In this document: positions 1-4,750 of the stretch, one piece after another | Numbering within the stretch: position 1 is the first letter of the stretch | Layout: each line of letters opens with the position of its first letter | Source of the DNA: JBJXHB01 sp046160725 | Lineage (GTDB): Bacteria > Pseudomonadota > Gammaproteobacteria > Burkholderiales > Burkholderiaceae_C | Direction of reading: 5' to 3' | NCBI GenBank assembly: GCA_046160725.1 | Contig: JBJXHB010000321.1 | Coordinates: forward strand, 1 to 5,672 | DNA: 5,672 nucleotides | Translations under genes and position numbers: made by a program | The notes under the pieces: generated by a model | Databases searched by the model: none | What the model was told of the DNA's origin: nothing | The model's input: only the letters and a program-made list of their open reading frames with translations

Positions 1-982
1 AGACCTCGTTGGTCGTCGTCGTGGCGACGAACATCACCTCCTGGCCGTTGGCCAGGGTCTTGATCTGCAGGTCCTCCGGGCGCTGATAGTCGGTGCCCTT
101 GAAGTCCACCAGGTTGGTGGTGGCGCGGCCATCGACCGACGTGACGCCGTTCGGATCCGTGACCGTGACGGCGCCAGCCAGCCCCGTGCCGGTTGCATCG
201 GTGAACGCCACCCAGCTGAAGGAGCCGACGGCGTTCGCCGTGTTGCCGTTGCCGACGCGCAGGACCGAGTTGGTGCCACCCGCGAAGTAGTCCGCCGTGC
301 CGGCCTTGACGTCGGCGAAGCTTGCTGCCGACGAGTAGCGGTAGATGCTGCCGCCGTTCAGCTCGTCGATGTAGTACATATTGCCCTTGCGGTCCCATTG
401 CACGCCCTCGTGCGAGACGCGCGACACGGCGTTGGCATGGCGGAAGTCGGCGTTGGCGTTGTTGGTGGCGGCCAGCGGGTTGCGCAGCTCGAACATGCGG
501 CCGTAGGGCTGTGGCTGGGTGCCCCAGCTCTCCTCGGCGGTGACGAACGTGCCCCAGGGCGTCCAGTAGGACGCATCGAAGGCCACATGCGCCTGCGGCG
601 ACGGCGCCACCGCCGGGCTCTGCCAGATCGTGGTGGCGATGCCGGTGGCCAGGTCGTGGCGCTGGATGCCGGAGGAACCGGTCTCGAACACGGTGAACAG
701 GTAGCGGCCGCGGTTGGCGCCGGTCTCGTTCAACGTGATCATGTCCCACGAGCCGCTGTTGGCCTGGCCGGCGTTCAGCTGGGCCGCGCGGTCGGCGATC
801 GACCGCTGGAAGAAGTTGGGGCTGGACAGTGTCATCGGCGTCGCCTCGCCTGCACCGCCGATCGGGATGGGGCCGGCCGAGGACGCCAACGGCGTGAACT
901 GGCTGAAGTAGGTGCTCGCAGCCATGGCTGGCGCGGCGATGACAAAAGCCGCAGCAGCGGCGATACGCGTGATCTTGTACAA
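1..982 (-). CDS. Secreted PhoX/DUF839-like protein (putative alkaline phosphatase family), C-terminus cut by window edge
   Basis: This reading frame is open for 327 codons and runs off the left edge. It starts with TTG at 982-980; AGGAG lies 6 bases upstream and no in-frame ATG precedes it closely. Residues 1-21 form a Sec signal peptide: basic start (YKITR), alanine-rich core, and AMA before the probable cleavage at 21/22. The export supports the TTG start. Family calls rest on TPWGTFVTAEESWG (141-154), SHEGVQWDRKGNMYYIDE (190-207) and RPEDLQ (301-306), which resemble conserved blocks of PhoX/DUF839 proteins, calcium- and iron-dependent phosphatases with a beta-propeller-like fold. No twin-arginine motif is seen, whereas classic PhoX is Tat-exported. 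The visible part contains no cysteine; the position where PhoX usually reads TCEE is TAEE, so phosphatase activity is uncertain. It could be a non-enzymatic or other hydrolytic DUF839 protein. Third codon positions are strongly G/C, supporting coding. Confidence 0.8.
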   Translation of the reverse strand, partial: MYKITRIAAAAAFVIAAPAMAASTYFSQFTPLASSAGPIPIGGAGEATPMTLSSPNFFQRSIADRAAQLNAGQANSGSWDMITLNETGANRGRYLFTVFETGSSGIQRHDLATGIATTIWQSPAVAPSPQAHVAFDASYWTPWGTFVTAEESWGTQPQPYGRMFELRNPLAATNNANADFRHANAVSRVSHEGVQWDRKGNMYYIDELNGGSIYRYSSAASFADVKAGTADYFAGGTNSVLRVGNGNTANAVGSFSWVAFTDATGTGLAGAVTVTDPNGVTSVDGRATTNLVDFKGTDYQRPEDLQIKTLANGQEVMFVATTTTNEV

Positions 983-988
983 GTGTCT

Positions 989-993
989 CTCCT
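989..993 (-). promoter_or_regulatory. Ribosome binding site deciding a TTG start
   Basis: AGGAG on the minus strand sits 6 bases before the TTG at 982-980. It is the strongest Shine-Dalgarno match in this area and fixes the start of the PhoX-like gene directly in front of its signal peptide. Confidence 0.75.
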
Positions 994-1194
994 GATCGGA
1001 CGGGGCGAACGGGCCGGACGACCCGTTGGTCCGGAATATGGCGGCCGCATGTGACGGCCCGATGGCAATGCCGCCGCAGGGCATGGTCGGTCCAGGCGCC
1101 ACTGCGGCATCAGGCGCCCGAGGGCTCGGGCGCAACGCCCGCAAGGCGGTCAAGTCGAGCCCTGGGGGCGATCCCATGCGCAACAGACAGCCCG

Positions 1195-1347
1195 GTGGCA
1201 ATTGACCACACAATCCCCAGTCACCTGGCCCAGGATGGCCTCGCCACCTTCCGCGAGCGGGGCGAGGCGGTGCATCTCAGCCCCAACGCGGTGGCCGAGC
1301 GCTACCGCCGGCTGCTGCTGCGCGAGGTGCAGTTGGCCGGCCCTTGA
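1195..1347 (+). pseudogene. Short coding-like stretch, possible gene remnant or small ORF
   Basis: From the GTG at 1195 this frame encodes 50 residues. The last 35 or so (starting LATFRERGEAVHLSPN and continuing AERYRRLLLREVQ) look like real protein: balanced composition, an amphipathic helix with charged residues, and nearly all G/C third positions. The frame is open back to 1051 and beyond, but that part is arginine/alanine-rich and unconvincing. There is no Shine-Dalgarno sequence before 1195. It may be the 3' end of a decayed gene or a chance open frame in GC-rich DNA. I do not recognise a family. Confidence 0.25.
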
Positions 1348-1353
1348 CCGGCC
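1335..1353. repeat. GC-rich hairpin at the end of the 1195-1347 frame
   Basis: GGCCGG (1335-1340) and CCGGCC (1348-1353) form a perfect 6-base stem with a 7-base loop that contains the TGA stop of the short plus-strand frame. No T-run follows on either strand, so a terminator role is only possible. Confidence 0.35.
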
Positions 1354-1410
1354 GGCTACGGCAGGTTCTGGCTGCGCATCGCTTGGCCCATCGCCGGCGG
1401 CCAGCCGGGG

Positions 1411-1422
1411 CCCGGTACCGGG
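1411..1422. repeat. 12-base palindrome directly after the rhodanese stop codon
   Basis: CCCGGTACCGGG is a perfect palindrome that abuts the TGA (1425-1423) of the rhodanese gene. On the minus-strand transcript an alternative ACCGG/CCGGT stem overlaps the stop. No T-run follows. It could help end transcription of the chrA-rhodanese operon, but the evidence is weak. Confidence 0.35.
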
Positions 1423-1773
1423 TCAACCGGTAGATGAGACCACCCCAGCAGCGTCGACGGGCTGAGTCGCCTCGCCCGCGGCCTTCCACGCTGCGATGCC
1501 ACCGTCCAGGTGGCGGGCGTCCGCACCCATGGCGCGCAGGGCCGCCGTCAGACCTTGGCTGATCTCGTGCCCGAAGGCGCAGTACACGACCACGGGCTGG
1601 TCCTTCTCGATCCCGTCCTTCCAGTCCAGCCAGAGGCTGGGATCCAGCCAACGCGCGCCGGACAGCGTCGTGCCGTCGGCCGCACGCGCCTGGCGCCGAC
1701 GCACGTCCAGAAGGCGATGGCCGAAACCAGTGTGCCGCCACAGGGCCAGCTCGGCCACGGTGATGGGGATCAT
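1423..1773 (-). CDS. Single-domain rhodanese-like sulfurtransferase, second gene of the chrA operon
   Basis: The 116-residue protein is a small stand-alone rhodanese domain, predicted cytoplasmic as no signal peptide is visible. Family marks are LLDVRRR (21-27, the usual conserved aspartate-arginine strand), VVVYCAFGHEIS (61-72) with the catalytic Cys65 that would carry a persulfide, and LDGGIAAWKAAG (89-100), the typical last helix. The family moves sulfane sulfur from donors such as thiosulfate to acceptors; the physiological substrate here is unknown. Two ATGs compete: 1779 lies only 2 bases from GGAG, whereas 1773 lies 8 bases away and is preferred. The gene follows chrA after 17 bases with no terminator between, so they are probably co-transcribed. 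The last 16 residues are a low-complexity tail. Small rhodanese genes beside chrA recur in proteobacteria, which suggests a link between chromate efflux and sulfur chemistry; that role is inference. Confidence 0.9.
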   Translation of the reverse strand: MIPITVAELALWRHTGFGHRLLDVRRRQARAADGTTLSGARWLDPSLWLDWKDGIEKDQPVVVYCAFGHEISQGLTAALRAMGADARHLDGGIAAWKAAGEATQPVDAAGVVSSTG

Positions 1774-1781
1774 GATCATGT

Positions 1782-1785
1782 CTCC
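1782..1785 (-). promoter_or_regulatory. Ribosome binding site of the rhodanese gene
   Basis: GGAG on the minus strand lies in the 17-base gap after the chrA stop. Its spacing is 8 bases to the ATG at 1773 and only 2 bases to the ATG at 1779, which favours the second ATG. Confidence 0.6.
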
Positions 1786-1790
1786 AGCTG

Positions 1791-3179
1791 TCAACGCGCC
1801 AGATGCAGCACCAGCCCGACCGCGGCGCAGGCGATCAGGGTCTCGATCACACCCCGCTTGAAGCGCAGCAGGGCCAGGGCGGCGGCGGCCGCCAGCACCG
1901 CAGCGACGGCGTCGAAAGCGCCGCCCCGCCCCTGCGGCCATAGCACATGCGCGCCGAAGAACAGCGCCAGGTTGACGATCACGCCCACCACCGCGGCGGT
2001 GATCGCCGACAGCGGTGCAGTCAGGCGCCGCTGTCCATGGCTGTGCTCGATGACCGGCGCGCCGGCCAGGATGAAGATGAAGGACGGCAGGAAGGTAAAC
2101 CAGGTCACCACGATCGCGGCCAGCGCACCGGCCAGCCAGGCGTTGCCCGGGCCCAACGCCGCGGCGATGTCACCAGCGCCCCATCCGCCCACAAAGGCAA
2201 CGAATGCCACCACCATGATCAGCGGCCCCGGTGTGGTCTCGCCCAGCGCCAGGCCGTCCATCATCTGGGGCGCACTCAACCAGCCGTGCTGCAGCACGGC
2301 GCCCTGGTGGACATAAGGCAGCACCGCATAGGCACCGCCAAAGGTCAGCAACGCGGCCTTGGTGAAGAACCAGCCCATCTGGGTCAGGGTGCCGCCGCTG
2401 CCGCCCCAGGCCCACAGCGCGGCCATGGGCAGCAGCCATAGCGCCAGGCCGGCCAGCACAACGCCGGCCAGCCGCCGCACCGACGGCCGCGCATGGGCGG
2501 GCGGCGCATCGTCGTCATCCAGCACCGCCGGTCCGTAGCCCGCCCTGGCCGCGGCGTGCGCTCCGCCCACCGCAAAGACCTCAGGCCACCAGCGGCCACC
2601 CAACGCCCCGATGGCCGCGGCACCGAGCACGATGGCCGGGAATGGCAGCTGCCCTACGAACAGCGCCAGGAATGACGCGGCCGCGATGGCCCACATCCAG
2701 CCGTTGCGCAAGGTCCGTGAGCCGATGCGCCAGGCCGCCTGCAGCACGATCGCCGTGACCGCCGGCTTGATGCCGTAGAACACGCCGGCCACCACCGGGT
2801 GCTGGCCCAAAGCCATGTAGACCGCGCTCAGCCCGATCAGCAGCACCAGCGATGGCAACACGAACAGCGCACCGGCTACGACACCACCCCAGGTGCGGTG
2901 CAGCAGCCAGCCCAGGTAGGTGGCCAGCTGCTGGGCCTCCGGACCGGGCAGCAACATGCAGTAGTTCAGGGCATGCAGGAAGCGCCGCGCGCTGATCCCG
3001 CGCCGGCGCGCGACCCGCTCGCGGTGCATGGTCGCGCTCTGACCCGCCGGCCCGCCGAAGCTGATGCAGCCCAGCCTGGCCCAGAACCGCAACGCCTGCA
3101 CAAACGAAGGCGCCGGTGGCCTTGCCTGCGGCGCTCCCGTGGGGCTGCCGTTCGTTTCAGCAGCGGCAGCATCGCTCAA
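1791..3179 (-). CDS. chrA: ChrA chromate transporter, two-domain (long-chain) CHR family
   Basis: This 462-residue inner-membrane protein has the usual length and duplicated layout of long-chain ChrA. The N-terminal domain carries FGGPAGQ (41-47) and LLPGPEAQQLATYLGW (76-91). The C-terminal domain repeats the pattern as LTFGGAYAVLPYV (278-290) and LALGETTPGPL (310-320). Several hydrophobic spans lie in each half, joined by a charged linker with DDDD at 221-224. Members export chromate from the cytoplasm, which confers chromate resistance; some relatives may move sulfate or other anions. The start is read as TTG at 3179-3177, because the first in-frame ATG (residue 51) would remove the FGGPAGQ motif. 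Only a weak GGGGTG lies upstream, so an internal GTG at residue 27 remains possible. It is the first gene of an operon with the rhodanese. No chrB regulator is visible in the window. Confidence 0.95.
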   Translation of the reverse strand: MSDAAAAETNGSPTGAPQARPPAPSFVQALRFWARLGCISFGGPAGQSATMHRERVARRRGISARRFLHALNYCMLLPGPEAQQLATYLGWLLHRTWGGVVAGALFVLPSLVLLIGLSAVYMALGQHPVVAGVFYGIKPAVTAIVLQAAWRIGSRTLRNGWMWAIAAASFLALFVGQLPFPAIVLGAAAIGALGGRWWPEVFAVGGAHAAARAGYGPAVLDDDDAPPAHARPSVRRLAGVVLAGLALWLLPMAALWAWGGSGGTLTQMGWFFTKAALLTFGGAYAVLPYVHQGAVLQHGWLSAPQMMDGLALGETTPGPLIMVVAFVAFVGGWGAGDIAAALGPGNAWLAGALAAIVVTWFTFLPSFIFILAGAPVIEHSHGQRRLTAPLSAITAAVVGVIVNLALFFGAHVLWPQGRGGAFDAVAAVLAAAAALALLRFKRGVIETLIACAAVGLVLHLAR

Positions 3180-3501
3180 TCGGCACCCCGTCAGCAGCAG
3201 TCCGCGCCCATTGCGTGCGGACGGTCAACGGCCCTTGCCGCCCACTCGGGCGTGGCGGCCGCCGGGCGGACGACAGCCGGATGGCAAGGGGGGGTTGGCG
3301 GTGCGTCCATGGGCCACCACTTTCGCCTGTCTGCCGATACTGCCTTGTCCATGCGAGCCCTCATTCTGCAAGCCTCCACCAATCGCTGGGCGGTCGATGC
3401 CGTGGCCTCTGGTGGCCTCGTGGTGGCCCTGATCCTGGACTTGACTGTGCCCGAGGGCGCATCGAATTTCTGCCCAGATCTTGCGATCGATCAAATGCAT
3501 A

Positions 3502-3522
3502 TGAGAACGATTCGCGTTATCA
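3502..3522 (+). promoter_or_regulatory. Fur box (iron-responsive operator) upstream of the ferric-iron binding protein gene
   Basis: The 21 bases form an interrupted palindrome, TGA-G-AACG, five bases, CGTT-A-TCA, with exact symmetry in seven of the eight outer positions of each arm. The inner 19 bases (3503-3521) match the classical Fur consensus GATAATGATAATCATTATC at 13 of 19 positions. A -10-like TATCAT (3518-3523) overlaps its right edge, so bound Fur would block RNA polymerase, although I cannot find a good -35. It lies 117 bases before the ATG of an iron-transport gene, which fits repression when iron is ample. Sharing with chrA is unlikely since that start is over 320 bases away. Confidence 0.72.
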
Positions 3523-3582
3523 TGAACCATGTCGTTCCTGGTCGCACATCTCAGTCGCTGCCGACGTCACCCTCTTGCAGAA

Positions 3583-3599
3583 GTGGGGCTCAGCCCCAC
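3583..3599 (+). repeat. Perfect hairpin in the leader of the iron-binding protein gene
   Basis: GTGGGGC (3583-3589) and GCCCCAC (3593-3599) form a 7-base all-paired stem with a 3-base TCA loop. It lies between the Fur box and the start codon, about 40 bases before the ATG, so it would be in the mRNA leader. No T-run follows, which argues against a standard terminator; it may stabilise the transcript or be incidental. Confidence 0.5.
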
Positions 3600-3638
3600 G
3601 CCTCGAACCCCTCGGGACTTGAACCGGACGCCCTCACC

Positions 3639-4700
3639 ATGCCGAACCCGCACCTGACCGCACCCGCCACCGGCGCCCGCCGCCGATGGACCCCGTCGCT
3701 GGGCGCCACCCTTCTGCTGGCCGCCAGCGGCCTTGCCCTTGCCCAGTCCGGCACGGTGCTCAACCTGTACAGCGCCCGTCACTACCAGACCGACGAGGCC
3801 TTGTATGCCCAGTTCACCAAGGCCACGGGCATCCGCATCAACCGCATCGAGGGTCGCGAGGAGGAACTGGTCGAGCGCATCCGCAACGAGGGCAGCGCCA
3901 GCCCGGCCGACGTGCTGATCACGGTGGATGTCGCGCGCCTGGCAGCAGCCGATGCGATGGGACTGTTTCAGCCGTTGCGCTCGGCGGTGATCGACCAGCG
4001 CGTGCCCGCACACCTGCGCACCCCGAACTGGTCCGCCTTCTCCACCCGTGCCCGGGTCATCGTCTACAACAAGGCGGCGGTCAAGCCGGAACAGGCCCGC
4101 AGCTATGCCGACCTCGCTGCACCGGCGCTGAAAGGCCAGGTCTGCGTGCGGTCGGGCTCGCATCCCTACAACCTGTCGCTGGGTGCGTCCATCGTCGCCC
4201 GGCAGGGCGAGGCCGCGGCCGAGGCCTGGGCGCGCGGCCTGGTGGCCAACTTCGCGCGCAAGCCCCAGGGCGGCGATACCGACCAGATAAAGGCCGTGGC
4301 CGCCGGCGAATGCGGCGTCACCATCTCCAACACCTACTACGTCGCCCGGCTGATGCGCTCGACCAAACCTGAGGACCAGAAGGTGATGGCCGCGGTCAAC
4401 GTGGTCTGGCCCGACCAGGCCCTGCAGGGCACGCACATCAACGTGTCCGGTGCTGGAATCGTCAAGACGGCTCCCAATGCCGATGCGGCGCGCCGCTTTC
4501 TGGAGTACCTGACCAGCGACGACGCCCAGCGCTATTTCGCCGACGGCAACAACGAGTGGCCGGTCGTGGCGTCGGTGCAGGTGGCCAACCCTGCGTTGGC
4601 GGCACTCGGTACGTTCAAGGCCGATGCGTTGCCGATGGTCGAACTGGCCCGCCATAGCGTGGTGGCACAGAAGGCCTTTGACCGCGCGGGCTGGCGTTGA
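3639..4700 (+). CDS. fbpA: Periplasmic ferric-iron binding protein of an ABC importer (FbpA/FutA type)
   Basis: The 353-residue protein captures Fe3+ in the periplasm and delivers it to an inner-membrane ABC permease. Residues 1-35 are a signal peptide with a basic ARRRW region, a leucine/alanine core and cleavage probably after LALA (35/36). The mature start TVLNLYSARHY (39-49) is typical of the family. Candidate iron ligands follow the FutA pattern: His48/Tyr49, Tyr177 in SGSHPYN, and Tyr233-Tyr234 in NTYY. Cys169 and Cys225 could form a disulfide. Length fits the family. The ATG at 3639 is chosen for its signal peptide; it has no clear Shine-Dalgarno sequence. In-frame ATGs at 3501 and 3522 overlap the Fur box and would add a long unlikely extension. 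A Fur site upstream supports iron regulation. Its permease partner is convergent and downstream, not co-transcribed. Confidence 0.93.
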   Translation: MPNPHLTAPATGARRRWTPSLGATLLLAASGLALAQSGTVLNLYSARHYQTDEALYAQFTKATGIRINRIEGREEELVERIRNEGSASPADVLITVDVARLAAADAMGLFQPLRSAVIDQRVPAHLRTPNWSAFSTRARVIVYNKAAVKPEQARSYADLAAPALKGQVCVRSGSHPYNLSLGASIVARQGEAAAEAWARGLVANFARKPQGGDTDQIKAVAAGECGVTISNTYYVARLMRSTKPEDQKVMAAVNVVWPDQALQGTHINVSGAGIVKTAPNADAARRFLEYLTSDDAQRYFADGNNEWPVVASVQVANPALAALGTFKADALPMVELARHSVVAQKAFDRAGWR

Positions 4701-4722
4701 GCGACTGACGTCGCCCAGTCGC
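4701..4722 (+). terminator. Hairpin immediately after the fbpA stop, possible terminator
   Basis: GCGACTG (4701-4707) and CAGTCGC (4716-4722) form a perfect 7-base stem with an 8-base loop, starting at the first base after the TGA. No T-run follows, so it is not a canonical intrinsic terminator, but its position between convergent genes suggests it ends or protects the fbpA mRNA. Confidence 0.45.
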
Positions 4723-4728
4723 GCCGAA

Positions 4729-4750
4729 AGCGCCGGCGTCCTCCGGCACT
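4729..4750 (-). terminator. Hairpin at the end of the fbpB-type gene, possible terminator
   Basis: Read on the minus strand, AGTGCCGG pairs with CCGGCGCT over 8 positions (one U-G wobble) around a 6-base loop. The stem begins at the last base of the stop codon and ends in a short run of three T. On the plus strand the wobble becomes a C-A mismatch, so the structure favours the minus-strand transcript. A short T-run makes it a weak intrinsic terminator. Confidence 0.5.

Larger units (their letters stand above)
983..1422. other. 440-base region without a confident gene
   Basis: This region lies between the start of the PhoX-like gene and the end of the rhodanese gene, both on the minus strand. 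It should contain the promoter of the PhoX-like gene. I see a CATATT element on the minus strand near 1036-1041 that could be a -10 box, but no well-spaced -35 partner. The left half (983-1190) gives only arginine- and alanine-rich translations typical of non-coding GC-rich DNA. The right half holds a short coding-like stretch and GC-rich inverted repeats, listed separately. Confidence 0.6.
3180..3638. other. 459-base divergent intergenic region between chrA and the iron-binding protein gene
   Basis: Both neighbours are transcribed away from this region, so it should hold at least two promoters. The right part has a Fur box and a leader hairpin, listed separately. The stretch 3480-3525 is clearly more A/T-rich than its surroundings, as expected of a promoter. 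The left part (3180-3480) would have to drive chrA, but I find no convincing -35/-10 pair on the minus strand. A seven-G run lies near 3288-3294. The frame upstream of the iron gene stays open through here, yet its composition does not suggest a protein. Confidence 0.6.

Noticed and set aside
1510..2441. Plus-strand open frames opposite rhodanese and chrA.
   Set aside because: They are antisense shadows with repetitive R/A/P/T-rich translations and no domain signature.
3354..3470. Stretch containing ILDLTVPEG, which resembles the phospho-acceptor segment of response regulator receivers.
   Set aside because: There is no surrounding receiver fold, no stop before fbpA and no RBS; a short chance match is more likely.
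3441..3470. TTGACT as a -35 box for fbpA.
   Set aside because: No acceptable -10 lies 16-18 bases downstream, and it is too far from the Fur box to form one promoter with it.
2799..3638. Long plus-strand open frame upstream of and in frame with fbpA (about 280 extra codons).
   Set aside because: Its first part is antisense to chrA and rich in Q, R and A; the Fur box and the signal peptide place the real start at 3639.
3600..3640. tRNA-like T-arm on the minus strand (GGTTCAAGTCC) before fbpA.
   Set aside because: The arm has a mismatch, no matching acceptor, D or anticodon arms are found, and the rest would lie inside the fbpA coding sequence.
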